From the NCBI GenBank assembly GCA_958510875.1, contig OY294070.1, forward strand, positions 7,254,001-7,318,000: DNA of 64,000 bases. The letters run 5' to 3'. The position numbers were made by a program, and so were the translations under genes. The DNA is from Endomychus coccineus. Taxonomy: Eukaryota; Arthropoda; Insecta; Coleoptera; Endomychidae. Numbering within the stretch: the stretch's first letter is position 1; each line of letters starts with the position of its first letter. Positions 49,501 to 54,733 of the stretch are shown here, in pieces. The notes beneath the pieces are model-generated. The model was given only the letters and a program-made list of their open reading frames with translations, searched no databases and had not been told where the DNA came from.

Positions 49501-52500
49501 TTAATGGCTCATATAGCAACCGATTCAAGACTGACGAAATTAACGCTACTTGATAGAGCAATGTCCTCGTCCTCCGAGTCAAAGATAGGATTCTACATAA
49601 TTTGATTCGTTTGAGAGTATTATTTTCCCATATAATACAGAATATTTAGTACCCAATTTGTTCTAATTTGAAATTAATGGACAAAATGTACACTTACTGC
49701 GGTTCCACTACACGAGAATCTTGTTCTGTTATTGTTGTTACCATGAAATCTTTCAACTGGACAGCCGATATTCATTATCTTTACGAAAACTAAACATTTG
49801 AATTTTTGGCCCATTATTGTAATTTCTCTTGAAGCCCAGAACACAAAAATGGGGTAAGGACCAACATAAACATTCACTTAGGAAGCCATTTTGCAACACA
49901 CCTTATTCAGTCATAACACTCTTATACACGTTTATTTCCCGGTAAAAATACGTACGAATCGCACGAGGACACCTTACACATTTTTTGCGTTTTGAGACAA
50001 AACTATGGGTTGTATGAAAAAATGTTTAAACAAAAGTTGTTGGCAAAGCTAATACGCGATTTTTGGTTCTGGTCCGATGTCGATTCGAGGTCGTGGGCCC
50101 AAGATAGGGCCCATTTAGTGTGTTCTTTAGCACATTGAAAAATTGAATATATGTCAAAGAGTTTGTTTTTTTCATATTCATATATTTATTAATCATATTT
50201 TTTTTGTTTAAATATTGCCGCTATAAATGAAATGACGCGCTAATTTTTTATTATGAAATTCGTTATAACTTGGAATTATGAACGAATCTCCGTATGCTGT
50301 TTCAAACTTAAATAGCAGATGTATTTCTTTGTAATTTGCTCCAAGACTTTTGTCGATAGGCCCAAAATTGGGCCCCATAGAGGCCCAAACATATTTATTA
50401 GAATAGTTTCATTTCTACTCAACTCAAATCGATCTGCTTGAATTTAAAATACTCTAATAGAACCTAGGATTTGGATTCCGTGGAAAATGTCTAACCTCAA
50501 AAAATTTGAACTTTTCGGTGATTCAAAAATTTTCTAAATGGCGCCAAAGTTATGTCTTTGGACCAAAATGTTTGAATTTTAAATATTAGGTGCGAAACAA
50601 TGAAATCTTTCGAATGAATTTGGTTTTAGATCGATAACATGAGTATTTCGTCTGAAATTCGCAAAATACGGATTTTTCAAAATGGCCAATTTTGACGCCA
50701 AAAAATGAGGTAGGTCAAAATACCAGAAACCAAAAGAAGAAAAATAAAAATATTGTCTTTTCAAAGCAACAGAATATGAAAAAAACAAAAACTCTTTGAC
50801 ATATACTCAATTTTTCAATGTGCTAAAAAACACACTAAATGGGCTATCTTAGGCCCACGACCTCGAATCGACATCGGACCAGAGCCAAAAATCGCGTATT
50901 AACTAAGCCAACAACTTTTGTTTAAACATTTTTTCATACAACTCATAGTTTTGTCTCAAAACGCAAAAAAATTGTAAGGTGTCGTCGTGCGATTCGTACG
51001 TATTTTTACCTGGAAATAAACGCGTATAAGAGTGTTATGACTGAATAAAGTGTGTTGCAAAATGACTTCCTAAGTGAATGTTTATGTTGGTTCTTACCCC
51101 ATTTTTGAGGCACTATGTGGCACTATGTCGCACCGAATCTGTAATCTGTAGCGGGATCCAGTGGTGGAGATCACGTGACCACTCTGTAACGAATTCTAGG
51201 ATTTTACAACTCGTTTACTCTGTCTATAAGATATCTATGGGCGTGACCTGAAATGGAGAGGCATCGGTCATTGTTTCATACTTATACTAATTATATAACT
51301 TATATACAGTGGGAATTGCAATGCATAATAATTGTTCACGAACGTTGAAAAATCCCAACTCATCCTGTAAACCTTTTTTGTGTTTTTGTATCCATTCAGA
51401 ATTCAGAATTTACTTGAGAACATTCTGTGCGTTACCTCAACTATAAAACGTTACACTATAAATAAGGAACAATCACCCATATCCACTGAAAATACTGTTC
51501 AAGTACTGAGACCATTCAACCATCACCAAAATAAACTAAATTTAAAAAAAATGTGCCTGTTCAAATGCTATTTGGAATTGATAGAGGGTATACAGGGTGA
51601 GTCAGTTTTAAGAAGAAAAGTTCCTATAAACATATGTCGCAGAAGGCTTCGTTTTCGAGATACAGGGTGGTGTTGAAATTGAAAACAAAATTTCGTTTTT
51701 TTGTGAATATCTTCTAAACCGTTTATCATACAGAAAACAGCTTTTGTAAGCATTTTCTACTCATAGTAAACTATGTTCTGTGCGATAAAAAAAATTTTTT
51801 TTAGTCATAATTGGTGAAGATTTTGAAGGGGTAGTGGGTGTTTTTCTCCCCAACTTCTACGCCACTGGAAAAAGTACGATTTTGAGACAACCATTCAAAG
51901 CGCCGATGTTTTCTACACAAAAAAGGTACTCTTGGTCATAAGCTCTAAAGTTGACCGTTTTCGAAAAAAATCAACTTTTATGTTGAAAAACATGGTCGAT
52001 TCTTTGAAATAAAATTTATTTTTTACTAATTAAACAAAATTTATTTAAACGTTAGAACAAGTAACAAAACCAAAAAATTGACCATGTTTTTCAACATAAA
52101 AGTTGATTTTTCTCGAAAACGGTCAACTTTAAAGCTTATGACCAAGAGTACCTCTTTGTGTAGAAATCATTGGCGGTTCAAATGAGAGACTCAAAACAGT
52201 AATTTTTCCAGTGGCGTAGAAGTTGGGGAGAAAAACACCCACGACCCCTTCAAAATCTTAACCAATTATGACAAAAAAAAAATTTTTATCGCACAAAACT
52301 TGGCTCACTATGAGTAGAAAATGTTTATATAATCTGTTTTCTTTACAATAAACGGTTCCGGAGATATTCGCAAAAAACGAAATTTTTTTTTCAATTTCAA
52401 CACCCGGTTACTCGAAAACGAAGTCTTCTACGAGATATGTTTATGAGAACTTTTCTTCTTAAAAACATCTGTTCTATCTCCTGTTGGAGTTTGTCTACAA

Positions 52501-52919
52501 AAAACTGACTCACCCTGTATAAACGATTCACCCTCAGCTGGAGATAAATATCAATTCATTAAGGAACGATAATGTTTCTCGCGAAATTGTGAGCTGTAAT
52601 TAAAATGTCTTCGCTAACGCCAAACTATTCAACTCGATAATTATTTTTATTGCAGTTCCCTCTGTTTGAAATGCTTGTCGTAAAACGTCATTCTATGATA
52701 CCGGCTGCATCTTGTAATTTTGTTTCTCTCTACAGACAAGCGCTCTCTAAACGCGATCCGGTCTACCAGGCTCTATGGGCCGAGAATACGGATTTCGATC
52801 AAGTACTCATCTCGCCAGTAATGGTACAGGATCATATGCCCGACAGGGTGTTGAATGCGTTGCAAAAGGTTAGTCCGACGGTGGCAGCCTATCAACATGA
52901 TTCCGTTCTTAAATATTGA
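19460..52919 (+). CDS. inaE: Diacylglycerol lipase alpha (sn-1-specific), ten coding exons
   Basis: Exons: 19460-19554, 41453-41664, 42345-42446, 42598-42772, 42834-43053, 43115-43386, 43509-43668, 43881-44324, 46936-47165, 52736-52919. All junctions are GT-AG and keep frame; the predicted protein is about 697 residues. The enzyme cleaves the sn-1 ester of diacylglycerol to give 2-monoacylglycerol (2-AG in vertebrates); the Drosophila orthologue inaE acts in phototransduction. Four membrane helices lie within residues 20-160, then a cytosolic lipase domain: nucleophile Ser480 in GHSLGAG, Asp532 in GKDVVPRIG, His627 in PPGRIIHVV. The N-terminal MPGLVAFRRRW favours the alpha type. The long Pro-rich tail of vertebrate alpha is absent if the stop at 52919 is used; a donor at 52869 could instead lead to a longer isoform. 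Intron 1 is about 21.9 kb and full of repeats. Confidence 0.92.
19577..20720. repeat. Satellite 1: about 93-base tandem repeat with trimeric higher-order pattern
   Basis: About twelve units of 91-98 bases, each with TCGTGACAAAC, CTGTA, ATTATTAAACCT, and GACACAAAATTATGAT-AGC-TTGATAAT. Variants follow in a fixed order: CAAATATCCC unit, ACATAGATCC unit, TCAAATATGCC unit. That triplet starts at about 19670, 19950 and 20236, so the higher-order period is about 280-286 bases. The third triplet is scrambled at its end (about 20427). The array begins only 22 bases after the exon 1 donor. Confidence 0.9.
20721..22255. other. Intron 1 sequence, nothing recognised
   Basis: A+T-rich DNA with no transposon motif, exon or repeat partner that I could see. 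Short frames at 20843-21106 and 21191-21373 look like chance. Confidence 0.45.
22256..23260 (+). mobile_element. LINE family C reverse-transcriptase relic
   Basis: Plus-strand pieces in order: SAGVPHGSLLGPLIFLLIVS (22426), SVRTFEELSVFANTMAVQFH and CKANSLILNEEKTKL (22540-22650), CSKFLGIYLDNIFSWCEQVE (22730), DPRQIFFYNLVLFEYKKHN (22940), and the C-terminal NSLPVDVKAKTKTNQFKKS near 23115-23170. Many frame breaks. The Y/F-A-D-D box has been lost in a degraded part near 22510. Confidence 0.75.
23261..23540. other. A+T-rich spacer
   Basis: Nothing recognised. Confidence 0.4.
23541..24005 (+). mobile_element. LINE family C thumb and C-terminus
   Basis: Frame 23543-23863 encodes LWGNSINHQQVFVAQNRVIR, then GKRDSCRPIFVLNNLMTFP and IYIYECLLTIRNN, the thumb of the family C polymerase. 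A following frame gives IGIKLFNHLCQKIRTLELRK and a C-terminal HAFYTVDEYM (23860-23975). It is a 5'-truncated copy. Confidence 0.75.
24065..25323. mobile_element. Giant palindromic (foldback) element, about 1.26 kb
   Basis: The left end TAGTCTAGGAGCCAGAGCGA and the right end are complementary, and the pairing continues through most of both halves (for example 24100-24330 with 25060-25290, and 24360-24560 with 24820-25030). The unpaired centre, roughly 24640-24720, is small. No transposase frame is present. A run of 13 G at 24769-24781 lies in the right half. The element resembles a very large miniature inverted-repeat transposon. Confidence 0.85.
25324..26194. other. Intron 1 sequence, nothing recognised
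   Basis: No coding motif or repeat found. Confidence 0.45.
26195..27312 (+). pseudogene. Gypsy (Ty3-type) LTR retroelement pol fragment: RNase H end and integrase
   Basis: Plus-strand frames give LHLPHKPGEDIRSRYTF near 26310 (the ALSRLPHKPG-like end of RNase H), GDRVIVSRSLRQKVLDAIHA near 26543 (start of integrase), LIMIDAFSRLPVIKIVPS near 26840 (first catalytic Asp of the integrase core), SNGLSERTVRSFKKLW near 26995 (catalytic Glu region) and the C-terminal LIRFRDYHSSKPKWLKGTIS near 27135. Several frames alternate and there are stops, so it is an old broken copy. No LTRs were seen on either side. Confidence 0.75.
27313..27894. repeat. Unassigned stretch with a twice-repeated motif
   Basis: GTTACTCGGGTGGTTTTTGG (about 27618) and GTAACTCGGGGGTTTTTGGA (about 27859) are near-identical and about 240 bases apart. 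The plus frame near the first reads LLGWFLGSLITILKSNWSND. I cannot assign it to a known element. Confidence 0.4.
27895..28250 (+). pseudogene. Mariner transposase C-terminal relic with right terminus
   Basis: The plus strand reads AAHRSVVAIAKLHELRYELV, CDFYLSPNL, WFDGKRIGSKDEVIAEIDAH and LKGIEKLEKRWMKCIGLQRE, the last third of an insect mariner transposase. The last catalytic Asp block, normally SPDLAPCD, reads SRFGPCD here, so it is inactive. A terminus-like TTTCTCAGGGACTTTTCGCA follows the stop. Confidence 0.75.
28251..28739. other. A+T-rich intron sequence
   Basis: Nothing recognised. Confidence 0.45.
28740..30769 (-). mobile_element. LINE family B: reverse transcriptase, thumb and RNase H
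   Basis: From high to low coordinate on the minus strand: SQGGVLSPLPWNLVVDGLL (30765-30710), catalytic box LEYADDIVAMVQGKYNF (about 30670-30610), GLNISPHKVIIVAF (30550), thumb YWLYNMVVKPAIAYASLVWW (30320), LLGLPPLQLVIQEEAGLGAF (30180), RNase H YTDGSKTEKGAGEGV (29930), then the cysteine motif LTCRLCGKDTETVTHILCKC near 29270. The polymerase Asp pair and the first RNase H Asp are intact, but the frames are interrupted. The 3' part (28740-29060) is probably untranslated. This is the most complete family B copy in the window. Confidence 0.82.
30770..31131. mobile_element. Foldback element inserted at the LINE edge
   Basis: Left arm 30770-30913 (TTAGGGAGCCTTGAAAAAAG ...) pairs with right arm 30988-31131, including GGCCAATAATGAAATAATT and its complement near 31070-31092. 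The loop is about 75 bases and A+T-rich. It has no coding capacity. Its left arm abuts the broken reverse transcriptase of the LINE. Confidence 0.75.
31132..31990. repeat. Inverted copies of the family B 3' region
   Basis: Segment 31170-31305 (GGGGCACGTTTTGTGCCTGA ... GGTACGCCCTGA) matches the complement of 28800-28945. Segment 31645-31785 (CATAGTAGACCATGAG ... CCTCCCCATAAAGGGTT) matches the complement of 28955-29060. Their order is not that of a simple inversion, so at least two events are needed. Between and around them is A+T-rich DNA. Confidence 0.65.
31991..32168 (-). mobile_element. LINE family A 3' end
   Basis: Same tail as at 12785 and 60540; the minus frame contains IERRSCETLCQVRSFPMPIT. 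It runs straight into an (AAT)n run at 32165-32181. Confidence 0.65.
32352..33804 (-). mobile_element. Mariner-like element, 1453 bases, both termini present
   Basis: Termini CTGGGTTCCCCATAATAGAC (32352) and its complement ending at 33804 are flanked by TA at 32350-32351 and 33805-33806. The element contains one nearly continuous transposase frame on the minus strand. A (CCTAA)4 run lies at 33449-33468 upstream of the transposase. Confidence 0.85.
32600..33470 (-). pseudogene. Mariner-like transposase with one stop and one frameshift
   Basis: Minus frame from about 33430: SVQNLKKPGRRRTVRTPENI (end of first HTH and linker), SKGSLDRILQRNL (second HTH), LLMTDEANFDLNG (first Asp), NK-stop-NFRYWSNENP (TAG at 33047-33049, same frame continues), GVGSFAIIGPYFFE, LLFQQDGATAHTARNSMR (second Asp), WPSRSPDLTAPDFFLWGYLK (third Asp). 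A frameshift near 32640 separates the final TIEELKAKIRKEV-like codons. All three acidic residues remain, so the copy is young compared with its neighbours, but it is not active as read. Confidence 0.82.
34216..34830 (-). mobile_element. LINE family A thumb region
   Basis: The minus frame 34674-34384 encodes GTSIPLRSYMSMLEITTN, SIAKSASQKLGFLFHAKSYF and QQHLIIYKA, matching the copy at 61259-60981. Upstream in a second frame (about 34735-34680) is FNATKTQACIFSREADPTIP. Right-hand polymerase parts are missing. Confidence 0.75.
34831..35720 (-). mobile_element. LINE family B reverse-transcriptase relic
   Basis: The minus strand has GCPQGGYYPPLLWSLIMDEL (35430-35370) and VVGYADDIAILSYESTLQEL (35335-35265), the fingers and the catalytic Y-A-D-D box; then KNKLSIQPEKTTIIIFSRR-like codons near 35200. 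The part above 35460 holds degraded palm codons. It is broken by stops and truncated before the RNase H. Confidence 0.75.
36031..37692 (-). mobile_element. Helentron copy 2 (inserted in Tc1)
   Basis: Right edge (5' end on the minus strand) is AAGCTATTGCATATAGCTTT; left edge is ...GAGTGCCACACGT. Both edges carry a related motif, GCTATxGCA(A/T)TAGCTTTA followed by CGCGG, the subterminal repeat layout of Helentrons and their non-autonomous relatives. Just inside 37225 the minus strand ends a PIF1-type helicase (VYVALSR, with a 2-base shift) that runs on into the endonuclease frame. A second copy of the 5' terminal block lies at 37222-37315, so the element itself is rearranged; Rep and most of the helicase are missing. 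Confidence 0.75.
36320..37195 (-). CDS. Helentron endonuclease (EEP-fold) C-terminal domain, 291 codons
   Basis: The open frame starts inside helicase codons (VTNIEKLYITTKND is the usual PIF1-like end), so the ATG is not a natural start. Exonuclease-endonuclease-phosphatase motifs follow: MTFNCQSLNSHKYDLQ (metal-binding Asn), VLLLTETCMAHD (Glu), GGVAIYQNN, HIVMVAIYISPNPKL, LILAGDFNIDFADKK (catalytic Asp-x-Asn) and STTKYGTTIDAVFSRYLED. The final S-x-H catalytic His, present in copy 1 as YFSYHKPIV, is lost here: an 8-base duplication shifts the frame to YFSYSVTINL-stop. In Helentrons this domain is thought to help DNA cleavage during rolling-circle transposition. Confidence 0.8.
   Translation of the reverse strand: MTNIEKLYITTKNDNSTFKFYNNRRQAVSTASLLQKFKRLPLNSVQTTAQSVLDFISNRNGISIMTFNCQSLNSHKYDLQDSVTRQTNVLLLTETCMAHDNPIEIPNFNCIVQFKRDTVPKGGVAIYQNNNNVTNIITPNIEIHIAHVSDVNVRRSFVGDICACLCKLRNGLHIVMVAIYISPNPKLDEVEHFIHRTLLEYTEEGSKILGTNGNKFPLILAGDFNIDFADKKSERLTTFLSEKLNLKMNNDPQESTTKYGTTIDAVFSRYLEDIKSQTYVSYFSYSVTINL
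37819..38739 (+). pseudogene. Tc1-like transposase with the central catalytic segment deleted
   Basis: Starts MPGREISAFNRARITALHDG (first HTH, 37819), stop at 37978-37980, then VSNEREDRYLVQYARRHYTA (38002), LFTDETRIGLVSDDNRQRVW (38268, first catalytic Asp), LGGIMFHRRIPLIHIPQNMT (38402), then a direct jump from IYVEQAIAPIINRL to DWPANSPDMNPIENMWDY (38508, last acidic block), and RRVNMLLQRGGGHTDY-stop at 38739. The segment with the second Asp (FQDDNARPH-like in the family) is missing. Several frame changes. Inactive. Confidence 0.85.
38950..40139. other. Intron 1 sequence, nothing recognised
   Basis: No transposon motif or exon. The region is less A+T-rich around 40030-40120, but I could not assign it. 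Confidence 0.4.
40140..40790 (+). pseudogene. Double jelly-roll capsid-like relic (Polinton-type, tentative)
   Basis: The plus strand has conserved-looking blocks: HVFLNDKVRFQMLGNLELKN (40223), DLWAVETSMHSRYVSLAFHM (40347), FDDINLLNVELFLNSECY (40443) and, after a decayed gap, DCSKQNDAIKSSTVGVKLEM (40632) with NFPKNTSA (40697) in a shifted frame. These resemble insect-genome proteins annotated as double jelly-roll-like, which relate to capsid proteins of Polinton-like elements. Stops and frameshifts show that it is dead. No polymerase, integrase or terminal repeats of a Polinton were seen near it. Recognition is from memory of the pattern, so treat it as tentative. Confidence 0.45.
40791..41452. 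other. End of lipase intron 1
   Basis: Contains a repeated palindromic motif (see 40938-41046) and ends at the acceptor TTTTTTTTGCAG. Otherwise unremarkable. Confidence 0.5.
40938..41046. repeat. Two copies of a palindrome-bearing motif, 74 bases apart
   Basis: GCGATCATAGTTCGTGAACT (40938) and GCGATCATAGTTCGTGGACT (41012) start two near-identical 35-base blocks. Each includes the self-complementary core CATAGTTCGTGAACTATG or a one-base variant. Confidence 0.7.
41453..41664 (+). CDS. inaE: Lipase exon 2
   Basis: Acceptor GCAG (41449-41452), donor GTATGT at 41665. Completes the first membrane helix, then helix 2 (LLLWGFILGYIAILILSMAI) and the conserved MRGSILDPSPRSSMQYVLYF, which matches the loop of diacylglycerol lipase alpha (MRGGIL...RDSMQYVLY in vertebrates). 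Confidence 0.92.
41702..41796. repeat. Short inverted repeat in intron 2
   Basis: AAGGCCTCTCTAGTCTAGAT with ATCGATTAGTAA pairs with TTACTGATCGATCTAGACTA followed by ACATACCTT, around a loop of about 30 bases. It stands about 40 bases after the exon 2 donor. It may be a small foldback element. Confidence 0.7.
41797..42344. other. Rest of lipase intron 2
   Basis: No further feature seen; ends at acceptor TTTCATTTCAG. Confidence 0.5.
42345..42446 (+). CDS. inaE: Lipase exon 3
   Basis: Encodes the third membrane helix (VVMFIEAGWLSAGVAWLII) and KESPIEKAKESVL. Acceptor AG at 42343-42344, donor GTAAGT at 42447; both codons split one base in. Confidence 0.9.
42598..42772 (+). CDS. inaE: Lipase exon 4
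   Basis: Encodes the fourth membrane helix (GLVICNWCILLSVLITIWC) and a basic cytosolic stretch (SWVKMKQYQKSMREAE). Donor GTAAAA at 42773 is weaker than consensus. The Arg codon is split AG|G. Confidence 0.9.
42834..43053 (+). CDS. inaE: Lipase exon 5
   Basis: Encodes YQDTWQNRCQYLLCCSS and the conserved FTDFFRDLDVVPSDVVVGFV, typical of the start of the cytosolic part of diacylglycerol lipase alpha. Donor GTAGGA at 43054. Confidence 0.92.
43115..43386 (+). CDS. inaE: Lipase exon 6
   Basis: Encodes NDTYEFLSGVPIGPRTQFL, YAHFALQAYGWPMYLMQDKL and a Cys-rich CPGLSCCCCIPC, followed by IIDDNCC. Acceptor is the unusual TTGGGATAG (43114), chosen because it keeps frame and conservation. Donor GTGAGT. 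Confidence 0.9.
43509..43668 (+). CDS. inaE: Lipase exon 7
   Basis: Encodes YHVDIGETPFFIALDYDMRK and VVISIRGTLSMK, the strand before the catalytic serine region (RGTLS is near invariant in the family). Donor GTGAGT at 43669. Confidence 0.93.
43881..44324 (+). CDS. inaE: Lipase exon 8 (catalytic Ser and Asp)
   Basis: Contains HKGMVQAAQYI, the nucleophile elbow VIVGHSLGAGTAGIL with Ser480, SPPGGLLS, and GKDVVPRIGLNQLE with Asp532. The 52-residue spacing between Ser and Asp equals that in the human enzyme (Ser472, Asp524). Confidence 0.95.
44325..44690. other. Start of lipase intron 8
   Basis: A+T-rich; nothing recognised before the satellite. Confidence 0.45.
44691..46735. repeat. Satellite 2: about 160-base tandem repeat with trimeric higher-order pattern
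   Basis: About twelve to thirteen units, each with AATTTCAATTTTCGAAGAAACGC-like start, AATGTCTTAATATGAATA, ATACGAGGTCG-GTCAAGAA and ATGTTTTCTG. Three unit types alternate (CTCTATATGAATATGCAT; GAACAAACATACATTTTT; GGTTGGAAGAAACTGAAG), giving a period of about 483 bases: the first type starts at about 44882, 45366 and 45850. The right end (46330-46735) is disordered, with shortened units. Open frames of about 60-70 codons on the minus strand are produced by the repeat. Confidence 0.92.
46936..47165 (+). CDS. inaE: Lipase exon 9 (catalytic His)
   Basis: Encodes WKTITCSMICCGCSQPT, IDSTIALTSHLPLYPPGRII and HVVRHHP with His627. Acceptor ATTTCAG, donor GTAAGT at 47166; Glu codon split GA|A. Confidence 0.93.
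47240..47569. repeat. Degenerate tandem array of TATACAGG-type units
   Basis: Six or so units of about 55-75 bases start with (T)TCGAATATACAGG-like sequence (47255, 47315, 47345, 47390, 47443, 47500) and end with a T-rich stretch and ACGATTT. The array leads directly into palindromic element 1, whose terminus has the same TA-CAGGGTG form. Confidence 0.6.
47572..48511. mobile_element. Palindromic element 1, 940 bases
   Basis: Outer ends (T/C)AGGGTGAGTCAGTTTTTTG, flanked by TA at 47570-47571 and 48512-48513. Arms of about 440 bases pair almost throughout (for example GAAGGCTTCGTTTTCGAGAT with its complement near 48415), around a 60-base A+T centre at about 48015-48070. An inner terminus TA-CAGGGTGTTGAAATTG sits about 110 bases in (47680), mirrored at about 48401. 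No coding potential; presumably moved by a Tc1/mariner-type transposase. Confidence 0.85.
48514..49844. other. Intron 9 sequence, nothing recognised
   Basis: A+T-rich, no exon or transposon motif seen. A 67-codon frame at 49674-49877 overlaps the edge of the next element and looks like chance. Confidence 0.45.
49845..51113. mobile_element. Element with about 345-base inverted repeats and unique centre
   Basis: Left arm from 49845 (ACAAAAATGGGGTAAGGACC) to about 50190 pairs with 50765-51113, including CGAATCGACATCGGACCAGA and TTCGTACGTATTTTTACC. The centre of about 580 bases (50190-50765) is not palindromic and encodes no recognisable protein. Terminal arms this long suggest a foldback or non-autonomous DNA transposon. 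No target duplication was clear. Confidence 0.8.
51114..51592. other. Intron 9 sequence
   Basis: Nothing recognised between the two palindromic elements. Confidence 0.45.
51593..52517. mobile_element. Palindromic element 2, 925 bases
   Basis: Same outer ends as element 1 (CAGGGTGAGTCAGTTTT), with TA at 51591-51592 and 52518-52519. The left outer module is shortened by about 30 bases. Core and centre match element 1. The same inner TA-CAGGGTG boundary lies at about 51661. Confidence 0.85.
52736..52919 (+). CDS. inaE: Lipase exon 10 (last recognised coding exon)
   Basis: Acceptor TCTCTCTACAG (52735). Encodes EQALSKRDPVYQALWAENTD, FDQVLISPVMVQDHMPDRVL and NALQK, the conserved end of the lipase domain. 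Reading on gives VSPTVAAYQHDSVLKY and TGA at 52917-52919. A GTTAGT donor at 52869, exactly in phase after NALQK, offers an alternative splice to further exons. An earlier acceptor at 52654 would hit a stop within ten codons. Confidence 0.85.
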
Positions 52920-53177
52920 TGTCGCATGCGTGTTATTCTGTGTGCGCATTTTTTATTGTACATACATAGCATAGATTAAGGTAGCTCGCATTCTAGTCAC
53001 TCACTACTATGACACTATTCTGTAGTGTTATATTATACTTGTTCTGTGGTCGTATCGTAACTCGTAACAATTGAAATACGTTGGCACGATATTTATGTTT
53101 ACGGTGGTGTTTTATCATTAGAATAGAATAGTTGTATGTTCGTGATTTGTATGCTAGTGAATAGATAGTTTTACATT

Positions 53178-53183
53178 AATAAA
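53178..53183 (+). terminator. Candidate polyadenylation signal of the short lipase transcript
   Basis: AATAAA about 260 bases after the TGA at 52919, before the next transposon. It fits a terminal exon ending with the read-through stop. Confidence 0.45.
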
Positions 53184-53677
53184 CCGCCCATACTGATGAA
53201 TAATAATGGTTATAACTGTGTGAATATTATTATCAGTGATATTTCAAATTGAGGTAAGTCTCATTGTGACCAATTCAAATTGATGCTTTTGATGACATTT
53301 ACATAAAAAAAGGACGCGACGCGATTTTGGTAGATCTAGTTGATTTTATTTTTTTAACATAGCTCAATCGGAAGCTCTGAATTATATACTGAATCGATTA
53401 CAGTATCTTCATTTCAGTTTCTATTATTCAACTTAAATGTAATACAGTCTGTTTCAGTTTTTTCGTTCATAAACGATAGAACTTCTAAAAATAATAGGGG
53501 TCTTTCATATAAAATTTTTCTCTAAATCACTTCGTTTTCGAGATACAGGGGTGTTGAAATTGAAAAAAAAAATTGGTTTTTTTGCGAATATCTCCGGAAT
53601 CGTTCATCGTACAGAAAACCGCTTTTGTAAGCAATCTCTACTCATACTAAGATATGTTTTGGGCGATACAAAATTTT

Positions 53678-54733
53678 TAAGCTATTGCATATAGCTTTTA
53701 TCGCGGGCTTTGAGCGCGGCGACCGAATCAAGAAAAAAAAACAAAAGACAAATACCGTAACGAAAATCTGAAAAAACATAAAACAAATACCGTAACGAAA
53801 TATCCTAAGACCCACCACCCCGCCTACCATGTAGCTGGGCCGAGCTTAAAATTGTCGAAATGTTAACTTTGAACCTTAAAAAGGTCGTGATAGCCCCAAA
53901 GTGGGTCGAAAACTGTTTCGAATTGGTTAATTTTCGATAAATCGAATGACGTTCACGTGAGAAGCGCGTAGCTCGCGAGTTAGAAAAGTGCAAATTTACG
54001 GTACATAGAACGTCGCATGCGGTTTTCGCTCCATGTCGTTAGTTTATGAACGGGGCCAACTAAATAGCATAGTCTCGGGCCCCAAAATGTCGATTAAATA
54101 GGAAAATTTAATTAAAACACTTTGAGGTATTCTCAGCTGTCACCTACTAGCATCTGACATGCGACGTACGAAAGGGAATTTTCTAGCTACTTAAATATAC
54201 CGATAGCGGGTAAAAGCTAGCGGCCCATAGTCCAAAATACTTTATTACAACTGGCGCCAGCCGCACGGGGTTCGAAACGGCCCCAAATTAACGAAATAGA
54301 GGTAAAATGTATAAACTCTAACTTACACGCAGCGAGCTCCTCGAGGATATGTCAAAATTTTTACGTTCGTAGCTAATTACATAAGACGCCAGATCATGCA
54401 ATTGTGGTTTTATACAATTCGAACCTTCTAATTTCGATAGGCCACGTGAAAATCCAGGAGCCGGAAGCGCTATCGAGATGTGAACGTTAAAACTTTCGTA
54501 TAAAATTGTGTTTACAAGTCAACTGACACTTGTCACCATAGATAACTCTACTACCGGTAGTAGAGTTATCTATGCTTGTTACAGAATACTCTTCATAGAG
54601 ATCAAGATGATACTCTTTTTACTCATAATTCGTGAAGATTTTGAAGGGGTAGTGGATGTTTTTCTGCCCAACTTTTTCCAGTGGCGTAGTGCTATGCAAT
54701 AGCTTTACCGCGGCAGTCCCGAGTGCCACACGT
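53678..54733 (+). mobile_element. Helentron copy 3 (non-autonomous), inserted in palindromic element 3
   Basis: 5' edge TTAAGCTATTGCATATAGCT, 3' edge GAGTGCCACACGT. Internal block 54300-54510 (CGTAGCTAATTACATAAGAC, GATAGGCCACGTGAAAATCC) matches 37360-37560 of copy 2. No protein-coding capacity. Contains a perfect 38-base palindrome (54537-54574) and, just before the 3' edge (about 54610-54685), a fragment of the palindromic element core. Confidence 0.75.
54537..54574. repeat. Perfect 38-base palindrome
   Basis: CATAGATAACTCTACTACC is followed immediately by its exact reverse complement with no loop. It lies about 160 bases from the Helentron 3' edge. Stem-loops near the 3' end act as termination signals in rolling-circle elements, but this one is farther in than usual. 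Confidence 0.9.

Noticed and set aside
51380..51676. 98-codon plus-strand open frame between two palindromes
   Set aside because: It runs into the palindromic element 2 terminus and has no motif; not an exon of the lipase as its frame and conservation do not fit.
52654..52735. Alternative acceptor TTGCAG at 52654 for lipase exon 10
   Set aside because: Used in phase it meets a stop (TAA) after ten codons, while the acceptor at 52735 gives a conserved reading.
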